Positions 44,496 to 52,180 of a stretch of DNA of 64,000 nucleotides are shown one piece after another. Position numbers and translations under genes: made by a program. A model generated the notes under the pieces. It ran no database searches, was not told the DNA's origin, and saw only the letters and a program-made list of their open reading frames with translations. Position 1 is the first letter of the stretch. The number at the start of each line of letters is the position of its first letter. Source of the DNA: Streptococcus cristatus (GTDB lineage: Bacteria; Bacillota; Bacilli; Lactobacillales; Streptococcaceae); NCBI RefSeq assembly GCF_001578775.1, contig NZ_KQ969063.1:63154-127153 (forward strand), in the 5' to 3' direction.

Positions 44496-45500
44496 TTATA
44501 TGCTATTCTCAGTTACAATTTCAAATTCACTCTCATCAACAGATAACAAAGAACCAAATGAAGTATAGTAAAGATCTTTATTACGATTCTGGTCATCATA
44601 ATAATGCGCTGTCATTAGATTAGCTAATTTATCAAAATCCTCGGTTTTTAAAGAAGTTTTTTCCAAAATATAAAAACCATCTTTCTTTAAATCCACTTCA
44701 TCAAATCTATGTGTCTCTGGATTTAAAAATTCAACTTTTGCAGAAATTAAATTTTTATCTGAAGAGTTTAATAACTTTAATATGCCATCAACGCGTTTTA
44801 TATCCATTTCTCTTTTATACCGACTTTTCTTAAATGCTACAGTAGTAGTATTTATATCTAATTCTTCAGACACTTCAATCATATTACCAAATAACTTTTC
44901 TAATAGTGTTTTATTGCTATCATTAATATCTGGAAATAAACTTGACAATTGAAAACCTTCATTTTTAATCTGAATCACGATTGATTTAATACTCTCAGAA
45001 GCTTCTATCAAAGGTTTTAAACTATCTGTTTTCATAGGCTCAAATTTCACCGAATACTTTACATTAGGATTGTTACTCTTTATAAAGCTTGATAAATACT
45101 CTCCTATTTGGTTAATTGAAGGTCCTAAAAACTTTCTCTCCATTAAAAAAAGATACGATGTAGGAATAATCAAACAAACACTAGGTTCGAAAAGGTCTCC
45201 ATCAATTTGTTTAATTTCTTCTTCACCTATCTTCCCCTCATATGGTTTTTCACTTCGATACTTTCCAATCCAGACTGTCCTATTTCTAGGGAGATACTCT
45301 AAACCATTCAAAGAAGAACCACTCGTCTTACTACTTGAAGGGTTTCTACTATTATTCATAAACATAGTATGCTGACTCCCTAACTTTACAGTTCTTTCTA
45401 CAGGAGAAGATACTCGAATTTTATCAATTAACTTAGATAAATCATAATTTGTCTTCTCACCATTCCGACACAAAAAAACATTGAAATATTGAATATTCAT
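44496..45500 (-). CDS. RexA-like soluble protein (putative phage-infection sensor)
   Basis: 334 aa, no membrane segment. Several blocks line up by eye with lambda RexA from memory: MNIQYFNVFLCRNGEK at the start, EPSVCLI...ERKFLGPSINQIGEYL (105-136; RexA FPSFLF...RTVFGPTTSDLTDFL), KFEPMKTDS (152-160; RexA QIEPLMRGTTKDD), and a C-terminal stretch with KREMDIKRV and FYILEKTSLK. RexA is a DNA-binding sensor that gates RexB. The start (45498-45500) follows ATGGAGGTTAAAG. It has its own promoter and is AT-rich. Alternatively it is an unrelated soluble partner of the membrane protein. Confidence 0.58.
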   Translation of the reverse strand: MNIQYFNVFLCRNGEKTNYDLSKLIDKIRVSSPVERTVKLGSQHTMFMNNSRNPSSSKTSGSSLNGLEYLPRNRTVWIGKYRSEKPYEGKIGEEEIKQIDGDLFEPSVCLIIPTSYLFLMERKFLGPSINQIGEYLSSFIKSNNPNVKYSVKFEPMKTDSLKPLIEASESIKSIVIQIKNEGFQLSSLFPDINDSNKTLLEKLFGNMIEVSEELDINTTTVAFKKSRYKREMDIKRVDGILKLLNSSDKNLISAKVEFLNPETHRFDEVDLKKDGFYILEKTSLKTEDFDKLANLMTAHYYDDQNRNKDLYYTSFGSLLSVDESEFEIVTENSI

Positions 45501-45528
45501 TCTTTAACCTCCATTATCTCATAATAAA

Positions 45529-45537
45529 ATTATACCA
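45529..45537 (-). promoter_or_regulatory. Extended -10 promoter of the RexAB-like / hsdS / hsdM transcript
   Basis: Minus strand TGGTATAAT (45537-45529), 28 bases before the RexA-like start and just after a terminator. No good -35 hexamer, as is common with extended -10 promoters. The higBA promoter has the same TGGTATAAT. Confidence 0.65.
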
Positions 45538-45551
45538 CGAATCCACCAAAA

Positions 45552-45587
45552 AACGCCTTTAGATAATAATATATCTAAAGACGTTTA
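45552..45587 (-). terminator. Terminator after the DUF6261-like gene
   Basis: Minus strand CGTCTTTAGATA ... TATCTAAAGGCG followed by TTTTTTGG. It separates the upstream genes from the RexAB-like unit. Confidence 0.82.
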
Positions 45588-45590
45588 TCT

Positions 45591-46352
45591 TTATCCTGCT
45601 ACTTGTTCTATTTCTTCTACTTTCACTTTCTTATCCTTCTTACTCGAACCAGTCAATCGTCGCTTGCTATCTCGGATTGTGTTCAAGTCTTTAAGGAGTT
45701 TGGTTAGGTGTTCCTTTTCAGGATAGGCTTCTGCACTGGCTGCGGTATAGCGCATAAAGAGGTCATAGATACTAGTTAGTTCCGTGCGGACTTGTCTGGT
45801 CTTGCCGACTTCCTTGGTAGACTTATGCGCACGCGCCTGACTTTCCACCTTATCATACTCCTCTTGCGCACTGATCACCGCCGTCAGCATAGGTGTCAGT
45901 CCTAGACTGGTAACTGCCGTGTGGTAGGGTTCTTCGCTGAGGGTTTTGAGCAAACTCTTGATTTCTGCTGTTTCCACATCATTGCTGTGCTTAGTGATAT
46001 CCTTGTACTTGGCAAAGACTGGTTTCAAGGTTTCATGGGCTTCTTTGAGTTTGGTCTCCTTGATCTTAGCAAATCCTCGATGAAGGGTAAAGAGGCCAAC
46101 TAGGGCACTGTCACGATTGCGATCGACTTCGGTCAGATTCGTCGCCTCTTTCTTTTCTACGATAGCTAGTTGGGCTTGGAAGTCTGCTAGTTTGCTCCTG
46201 AAAGAATCAAGGTGCTTGCTATACATAGGCTCGTCCTTATGTGCCTTAGCAAAAACTTCTAGTAGTTGACCCGTGTCTACCATGAGACTTTCAAACTCAC
46301 GGTTGGTAAAGTTGGTGTAGCTTAGAGGACGGATAGTGAATGTTTTTGTCAT
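45591..46352 (-). CDS. Coiled-coil protein resembling DUF6261, in the R-M locus
   Basis: 253 aa, almost entirely helical and charged, with MTKTFTIRPLSYTNFTNREFESLMVD at the start and a Lys-rich tail (KRRLTGSSKKDKKVKVEE). I associate this with DUF6261-type proteins of unknown function, from memory. The start is the ATG at 46350-46352 after GAAAGGCTATCATC; an upstream in-frame start at 46400 is unsupported. It lies between hsdR and the RexAB-like pair. Function unknown. Confidence 0.65.
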   Translation of the reverse strand: MTKTFTIRPLSYTNFTNREFESLMVDTGQLLEVFAKAHKDEPMYSKHLDSFRSKLADFQAQLAIVEKKEATNLTEVDRNRDSALVGLFTLHRGFAKIKETKLKEAHETLKPVFAKYKDITKHSNDVETAEIKSLLKTLSEEPYHTAVTSLGLTPMLTAVISAQEEYDKVESQARAHKSTKEVGKTRQVRTELTSIYDLFMRYTAASAEAYPEKEHLTKLLKDLNTIRDSKRRLTGSSKKDKKVKVEEIEQVAG

Positions 46353-46377
46353 GATGATAGCCTTTCTATTTAACGAA

Positions 46378-46593
46378 TCATTTAGTTTTTTCTTTATCAA
46401 ACCAAGACTGGATTAGTTCTGGAAGATAGACCTGTCTTTGATCTGTTTTTACAATGCTTCCTTGTCTATCAGGTTGAATCAAAGGTCTATCCTTAAATAC
46501 AAAGACTTGAAACAAAACACAGAACAACAATAGGAGCCCCCATAAAGGAAGTGTCGATAGCATACTCTCCTCATTTTCTTTATCTTTCTTCAT
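46378..46593 (-). CDS. 71-aa single-pass membrane protein
   Basis: MKKDKENEESMLSTLPLWGL, then a hydrophobic segment (about 15-31, WGLLLLFCVLFQVFVF) and a polar tail ending WFDKEKTK. ATG 46591-46593 is preceded by TTAAAGGAGAAAATCTG, a strong ribosome binding site, which supports it being real. It is followed by the coiled-coil gene 25 bases on, probably in one transcript. No family recognised. Confidence 0.6.
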   Translation of the reverse strand: MKKDKENEESMLSTLPLWGLLLLFCVLFQVFVFKDRPLIQPDRQGSIVKTDQRQVYLPELIQSWFDKEKTK

Positions 46594-46823
46594 CAGATTT
46601 TCTCCTTTAAGTTGATAAGACAATTCTAACAAATAGCAAAGAACTTATGACACTCATCCGCTCAACTGTCTGCTTTATCATCCCAACAGCACTTTTTCAA
46701 TCTATTTCTTACTTTTACAGGAGAATTTAGTCATTTCAAAAACAAAAAATCTCTATCTGACTAGACACACATCCTGTCTGTCAGATAGAAACTCTTACTA
46801 TTTTTAGATTTTAACTTTTCTAG

Positions 46824-47001
46824 CTTTAGAATACATATAAACTTTAGGAAAGACGACTGTTCGAAAGCTCGAAGACCTCAAAACTTTCTCAGATAGACCA
46901 TTCGAAGCTTAGAATACAAATAAATTTATGTATTTTTTATCATTCTAAGTTTAGAACACATCTAAATTTTAGGAAATTCATATTTTCGAGACTTCGAAGG
47001 A
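46824..47001. repeat. Imperfect ~53-bp direct repeats between hsdR and the 71-aa gene
   Basis: Copy A (46824-46874) and copy B (46948-47000) share TTTAGAA-ACAT--TAAA-TTTAGGAAA and, 15 bases on, TTCGA--CTTCGAAG-like ends. A partial third copy (CGAAGCTTAGAATACAAATA, about 46903-46922) lies between them. Copy B touches the hsdR stop. Purpose unknown; possibly regulatory or a relic of duplication. Confidence 0.6.
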
Positions 47002-49995
47002 CTATCTCCCAACCCTCAACGGCTCAATGACTTCTTCGACAAATTGCTTACAAGCTTCCTTGATTTGTTTTTTATAGAGGAGGGGATTGAGGGCATCTGC
47101 CACCTCAACTTTATAGTCCTGATAGCGCTGGCTCTTGGTCAGCTGGCTCTCTCCTAGTTGTTTTTTAGCACCCTTGCGGTAGTGTTCGACATAGTAACGG
47201 AGTTCATCCTCTCCGACATACCAACGTTTGCTAAAGACTTGGATGTGTTGCTGGATAACAGCCTCGATCATCTGATCCAAGATATTTGCGATAGACTGGC
47301 CACGATAGCTTTCTGGATTTGCTTGGACTTCTCTCCAAAGTTCAGTGATGATCTGGGCAAGATTTGGATTGGTCTTCTCAAGGCTCTGAATATAGTTATC
47401 CACTGCCTCTCTATCATGAGCGCTTAGGTTCTTTTCTTGACTCTGACCTTGCTCAATCAGGCTTTGGATTAAGGTTAGGATATAGGCATAGTTGATTTCA
47501 TCCACTTGGATAGACTCCAATTCATAGTGAATATCAAGGGGCTCCCCATCCTCATCACCATCATCTCTTCGGCTTTTTAATTCTGCAAGGATATTTTGAT
47601 AAAAGCCTAGGTAGGTTTCCAATTCTTCCGCGCTTAGTCCTGTCTGGGCGTAGATTTCTTCCTCATCATACTCTTTATACACTCGAATAGAGGCTAGATA
47701 TTTATCAAAGACTTGATAGGCCTTAGCGAGCTTTCTCAACTCAGGTGTAGAGATCTGCTCGATTTGAAGGCCTTCCTCCGGATCATCGGTGATGAGATTT
47801 TGGAAATCACTGCAACTCCGCAAAAAGTTTCTCTTTTCCTCTTCCCAACTCGGCGCTAGGACCTCATTTTCTCCACCATTTGAATAGAGTTTGAGGGCAT
47901 TGTCTACTGCTTCCTTAAAGGCTAGGGGCTTTTGGAAGGTGATAATATGGCCATAGGTCTTACTAGTATCAAAGATCCGATTGGTTCGGCTAAAGGCCTG
48001 TATCAAGTCCTGCGGTTGCATGGGCTTTCTGTCGATAAAGAGAGTCGATAGACATGGCGCATCAAATCCCGTTAGGAGACGATTGACCACGATAACCAAG
48101 TCCAGCTGTTCATTGCGATAGAGATACTTGTCCTGTTTTCGTGCTAGACGGTTATTGACATCGGTATTGAAGCCACGAAGATCCGTCATAGTAAAGTGAG
48201 TATCAAACTCTTGGTTATAGTCCTCTAAGACCTGCTTCATGTGGTCTTGGTTGGCTCTTGAGTCTTCTTCATTCTCCGTAACGGAGTAGGTGATGGTTGC
48301 CTTTGGAAAGTCAGGAAGGACCATCTTGACTCTCTCGGATACCCTGACTCGTGTCTGACCAGCCTTGACTTTTTTGAGTAGGTCATAGTAGGCTTGGGCT
48401 TGAGGGATAGACTTGACGGTCAGGATGGCATTGTAGGTATTGCCCACTCCTTTTTGGAATCCTAGTTGTTGACGCGATTTATTGATAATGGCATCCAAGA
48501 CTTCCAGCATATGCTCCTCATCCTCGTAGACGGTATCTGGTATTTCATTTTCAGATTTATCCGTGATGAGGGTATTGCGATAGTCTACCTTAAATCCTAA
48601 GACAGCTCCGTCATGGATAGCTTCCTTGACCGTATATTCATGGAGACGTTCCCCATACTGTTGCTGAGTGGTTTGAGCTAGGTCACCGACCTGCTGGCGT
48701 TTATTTTCCTTAAAGATGGGGGTTCCTGTAAAACCATACCAGAGAGACTGCGGGAAAAAGGCTTTAATATCTTTTTGTGTTTGCGGTGTCACGGAACGGT
48801 GGCATTCATCCACCACAAAGGCCACTCGGAAGCCCTTGATTTTATCCGCATCTCTTTGGTAAAGACCTTGGTCAAATTTGCGCATCATGGTGGTGATTTT
48901 CTGGATGGTGGTCACCACGACACGCTTATCATTACTTCCTAGTCGCTTAACTAAATCATGAGTATTGTCCGTCTCATCGATATCAATGACATCATTGGTC
49001 GCATAAGAGAGAAAAGATGAACTGGTCTGTTGATCAAGGTCTCTGCGGTCAACGACAAAAATTGTCTTTTGGATAGAAGGAATCTGGAGAAGATTTCTCG
49101 CCACCTTGTAAGAAGTCAAGGTCTTTCCTGAACCTGTTGTATGCCAGATATAGCCTGATGCTTGCTGGCGAGAAGCTTCCTGAACAGCCTCAATAGCATG
49201 GATCTGGTAAGGACGCAAGAGGATAAGAGATTTCTTGCTATCATCAATGACAGAATACTGCATGACCATCTGGTGAGCACGAGGGATGGAGAGGACTTCG
49301 TGGGCAAAGCTGGTTAAGCTCGTTATGGGTTGATTATCCTTATCGACCCATTTGGTTAGAAATTGCTTATTGAGTTTATTTTCCCTAGCTGCAGCGATAT
49401 AGCGTGTATCCACCTTATTGCTCACAACAAACATCTGTAAGCTAGAGTAGATACCACGGAACTTGCCTTCCCGATCATACTTTTTAATCTGATGAAAGGC
49501 ATCTAAAAAGGCGACTCGGGGACTTTTAAGCTCGATTTGAATCATCGGAAGGCCATTGATCAAAAGCGTCACATCTAGCCTACGGTCTTGATCCTGAGGA
49601 TTCGCTTTTTCTCTCTCAACTTGATTAACAACCTCATAACTGGACTTACCAGCCGCGATATTGTCTCGCCAGATGACTGATAAACGAACTGTACCTAGAC
49701 TAGCATCTTCTCTTTGAACCTCGACTTTGGCAATGCCATTTTCCCCGACCAACCACTTAGCAGCATCATAGTAGCTGACAAAGTTTAGTTGGTTCTGAAT
49801 CTGACGTTTTTCCTGTGCTGTCAAGGGATTGTCTGCTAACAGAGCAACGTTGTTTTGGGCTAGTTTCTCAAAGAAATTGTCCCATAGTTGTTCTTCTGTT
49901 TTTAGGTCTTCTCTATAAGTCCATTGGCTTTCACCAGTTACCAGTTGGTTGATCAGTTGTTTCTCTATCTCCAGTTCTGGTTTCACCTGCATCAT
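47002..49995 (-). CDS. hsdR: Type I restriction endonuclease subunit HsdR
   Basis: 997 aa motor and nuclease. The N-terminal nuclease core has Asp141 in [11 protein letters not shown] and ELK (155-157) in MIQIELKSP. The SF2 helicase carries HTTGSGKT (285-292), DECHRS (396-401), GFTGTPIF (422-429) and a later [11 protein letters not shown] motif VI. A C-terminal helical region binds HsdM. The ATGs at 49995 and 49992 are both usable with AAAGGAGAG. In its locus hsdR comes first and is separated from hsdS/hsdM by four genes and a terminator. Confidence 0.95.
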   Translation of the reverse strand: MMQVKPELEIEKQLINQLVTGESQWTYREDLKTEEQLWDNFFEKLAQNNVALLADNPLTAQEKRQIQNQLNFVSYYDAAKWLVGENGIAKVEVQREDASLGTVRLSVIWRDNIAAGKSSYEVVNQVEREKANPQDQDRRLDVTLLINGLPMIQIELKSPRVAFLDAFHQIKKYDREGKFRGIYSSLQMFVVSNKVDTRYIAAARENKLNKQFLTKWVDKDNQPITSLTSFAHEVLSIPRAHQMVMQYSVIDDSKKSLILLRPYQIHAIEAVQEASRQQASGYIWHTTGSGKTLTSYKVARNLLQIPSIQKTIFVVDRRDLDQQTSSSFLSYATNDVIDIDETDNTHDLVKRLGSNDKRVVVTTIQKITTMMRKFDQGLYQRDADKIKGFRVAFVVDECHRSVTPQTQKDIKAFFPQSLWYGFTGTPIFKENKRQQVGDLAQTTQQQYGERLHEYTVKEAIHDGAVLGFKVDYRNTLITDKSENEIPDTVYEDEEHMLEVLDAIINKSRQQLGFQKGVGNTYNAILTVKSIPQAQAYYDLLKKVKAGQTRVRVSERVKMVLPDFPKATITYSVTENEEDSRANQDHMKQVLEDYNQEFDTHFTMTDLRGFNTDVNNRLARKQDKYLYRNEQLDLVIVVNRLLTGFDAPCLSTLFIDRKPMQPQDLIQAFSRTNRIFDTSKTYGHIITFQKPLAFKEAVDNALKLYSNGGENEVLAPSWEEEKRNFLRSCSDFQNLITDDPEEGLQIEQISTPELRKLAKAYQVFDKYLASIRVYKEYDEEEIYAQTGLSAEELETYLGFYQNILAELKSRRDDGDEDGEPLDIHYELESIQVDEINYAYILTLIQSLIEQGQSQEKNLSAHDREAVDNYIQSLEKTNPNLAQIITELWREVQANPESYRGQSIANILDQMIEAVIQQHIQVFSKRWYVGEDELRYYVEHYRKGAKKQLGESQLTKSQRYQDYKVEVADALNPLLYKKQIKEACKQFVEEVIEPLRVGR

Positions 49996-50039
49996 TCTCT
50001 CCTTTAACGATGTTCTACTGCCCTTATTATAACATGTTT

Positions 50040-50482
50040 ACCATTTATTTCCCCACTCTCAACACTTTATAATCCAAAACGATTGTTCAACTTCATCAAG
50101 TATCTAAAATTATAATAGTTTCCCCATATTTATTTGATACTTGCTTGTAACTATTTTCTTGTTTTCTGAGATTATAGATTTAGTCTTTGTCCTAATAAGT
50201 TAAATTCATTAAAAAAGCCCCCAAAAGTTAGACACAAAAACTCTAACTTTTGGGGGCAACTCATTTATAAACTTTTTAAATATACCTAAATAGAAGTCTC
50301 CAGATAAAGAAAAGCAATCTGCAGAAATACTATTAAAGATAATTTCTTTTTACTTACAATCATTTAATAGTTGATGAACTTTGGAACAAACGGTTTCTAT
50401 GACACTTCCTTTGAGAAGCTTGTTAAAAAGTAGCTAGTATAAGGCAAGAACAGAGCAGTCATCAAAATGAAGCCACTAAACT
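50040..50482. other. Intergenic region with one long hairpin
   Basis: No gene recognised. It contains the 41-base hairpin at 50217-50257 and the AI-2E-family terminator at its right end. Confidence 0.55.
50217..50257. other. Perfect 16-bp-stem hairpin
   Basis: GCCCCCAAAAGTTAGA, 9-nt loop, TCTAACTTTTGGGGGC, flanked by AAAAAA on the left. It may be a strong terminator for the minus strand. The CCCCAAAAGTTAGA sequence also resembles the ends of IS3-family elements, so it may be an IS scar. Confidence 0.6.
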
Positions 50483-50490
50483 TCATTTTT
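50464..50490 (-). terminator. Terminator of the AI-2E-family gene
   Basis: Minus strand AAAATGAAG-N8-CTTCATTTT; the gene's TGA stop lies within the left arm. Confidence 0.7.
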
Positions 50491-51589
50491 CACCTACTTG
50501 TTCCCCCTTCGACTTCCTCTCCTCCTTCTCCGCAACAAACTCTCTGACTAAACGGTAGATAACTGCGAAGATAGGAGTGAAGAAGATCATGCCGACCAAG
50601 CCAAAGAGATTACCTCCAATCAGGGCGGCGGCTAGGGTAAAGAGAGTTGGGAGACCAACGGACTGGCCGACCACGCGCGGATAGATGATATTGCCCTCAA
50701 TCAGCTGCACCAGCTGAAAGACTGCAATCGAGAGAAGGGCTTTCCAAGGGCTGTCGGTAAAGATAAAGATAGCACCCAGAGCACAAGCAGAGAAAGGCCC
50801 AATGTAGGGGATGAAAGAGAGCACTCCAGCCAAAACCCCAGTCAGGGCAGCATAAGGCAGACCTGTCAGAGAATAGGCGATAAAGACCAAAACACCAACA
50901 ATGACAGCCTCTATCATCTGCCCCATCAGGAACTTATCATAGGTCTCAACAATGACAGAGCCGACATAGGATAGGCGTTTCACAGCCTTCTCAGGAAGCA
51001 GAACCTGCAAGAGACGACTAGTGATCGTCTGCAAATGCTCCTTGCTGCTCAAGAAGGCAAACATAAGAAAGATAGACATGATGACAGAAAAGAAATTACC
51101 AAAAATAGCAGAGATATTGCCTGTCAGACTGCCCAGAAGAGAGATGGCTCTATTGACAATGCCACTGTTTTGCAGTTGCTTGGTCAAATCTTTCAACTGG
51201 CTAGAGGAAAGCAAGCCAGACTGCTGCAGCCACTTGGCTAGCTGCGGCGCCACCTTGCCGATGGTCGCGCTCAGCTGATTGACCGCTGTAGTCAGAGTCG
51301 GCACGACGATAGAGACAATCCCTGTCATAATGAGAGCTAAAATCAGCACCTCCAAAACCAAGGCCAAAGCGCGCTGCAACTTTTGAGGAACTCGGCATTT
51401 ATCCAAGAAGTCTTCCAGTTTTTTCATAGGAACATTAAAGATAAAGGCAAGGACACCACCCAATATAATAGGTGAAAAAACCGAAGTCAGACTCTGCAGG
51501 CCAGACCAGATGTTTCCGATATAGAGAACCAGAGCCAGAGCAAGCGCCGCAAAGACGATAAGTTTATAGGATTCATTGATTTTTTTCAT
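50483..51589 (-). CDS. AI-2E-family (PerM/TqsA-like) transporter
   Basis: 368 aa with about eight hydrophobic segments. Family features: SPIILGGVLAFIFNVPM near the start, a long amphipathic middle, and ALTGVLAGVLSFIPYIGPFSACALGAIF then GNIIYPRVVGQSVGLPTLFTLAAALIGG near the end. The family includes exporters of autoinducer-2 and Na+(Li+)/H+ antiporters; the substrate cannot be read from sequence. The start follows AAAGGAAGCCTT. A basic, Glu/Lys-rich C-terminal tail. Confidence 0.88.
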   Translation of the reverse strand: MKKINESYKLIVFAALALALVLYIGNIWSGLQSLTSVFSPIILGGVLAFIFNVPMKKLEDFLDKCRVPQKLQRALALVLEVLILALIMTGIVSIVVPTLTTAVNQLSATIGKVAPQLAKWLQQSGLLSSSQLKDLTKQLQNSGIVNRAISLLGSLTGNISAIFGNFFSVIMSIFLMFAFLSSKEHLQTITSRLLQVLLPEKAVKRLSYVGSVIVETYDKFLMGQMIEAVIVGVLVFIAYSLTGLPYAALTGVLAGVLSFIPYIGPFSACALGAIFIFTDSPWKALLSIAVFQLVQLIEGNIIYPRVVGQSVGLPTLFTLAAALIGGNLFGLVGMIFFTPIFAVIYRLVREFVAEKEERKSKGEQVGEK

Positions 51590-51676
51590 AAGGCTTCCTT
51601 TACAGTTTTGTCATTTCCCTATTTTATCATAATTTTCAAGACCTTTCGAGCAGGAGAAAGTCAGTCGCCACACTTG

Positions 51677-52048
51677 TCAATCAACTTTTTCGTCACTCTT
51701 AAATTTTGACAAATCTAGAAGATATAGAATTCCTGAGATGATAGACAGAAGGCCTGAGAAAGTAAACAGAAAAGAAATGAAGCCCATGACGGATCCGCAG
51801 AATAGAAGCTCATGACTCGTCTTATTGACTCTTGGGTCGTTGCTATAATGATACATTCCAACTATAGAAAGTCCCAAAAGCAGCCAGCTGGTCAATATAA
51901 CTATATCGCCCCAGCCAGCGTTTTCAACTAGTTTGGGAACCGAATAAATAATTTCCCAGTGCCATCTATTTAAAGAAGCGTAAATGATCTGAAGGCCTCC
52001 TAAAATGCCAACAATTCCATTTATCCACAGCAATTTGTTTGATTTCAT
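51677..52048 (-). CDS. Small four-TM membrane protein, unknown
   Basis: 123 aa. Hydrophobic segments at about 7-25, 48-66, 80-100 and 100-116. Starts MKSNKLLWINGIVGILGG and ends with a charged tail. A weak ribosome binding site (AAAGAAAG) lies 13 bases before the ATG. Stands alone. No family recognised. Confidence 0.6.
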   Translation of the reverse strand: MKSNKLLWINGIVGILGGLQIIYASLNRWHWEIIYSVPKLVENAGWGDIVILTSWLLLGLSIVGMYHYSNDPRVNKTSHELLFCGSVMGFISFLFTFSGLLSIISGILYLLDLSKFKSDEKVD

Positions 52049-52144
52049 ATGTATCTCGTTCTTTCTTTTTTAAAATAGTATACCGAGCCACTTTCTAATC
52101 TGTCAACTATTGTAAAAGAATGAGTGTCTCATCCGATAAATCCG

Positions 52145-52180
52145 TTTTCATTCAAATTATCTTATGATACAATAAACTCA
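52145..52180 (+). promoter_or_regulatory. Extended -10 promoter placing the pabBC start at +1
   Basis: TTTTCA (52145-52150), 17-nt spacer, TG-A-TACAAT (52165-52173). The expected transcription start, 7 bases on, is the A of the pabBC ATG (52180). No Shine-Dalgarno sequence is present. Confidence 0.55.

Noticed and set aside
43924-45500. Kiwa (KwaA/KwaB) defence system
   Set aside because: A membrane plus soluble pair, but the gene order is reversed and the soluble protein does not show the DUF4868 pattern I know; RexAB fits better.
46824-47001. CRISPR array in the repeats near hsdR
   Set aside because: Only two imperfect copies plus a fragment, with unequal spacing and no cas genes.
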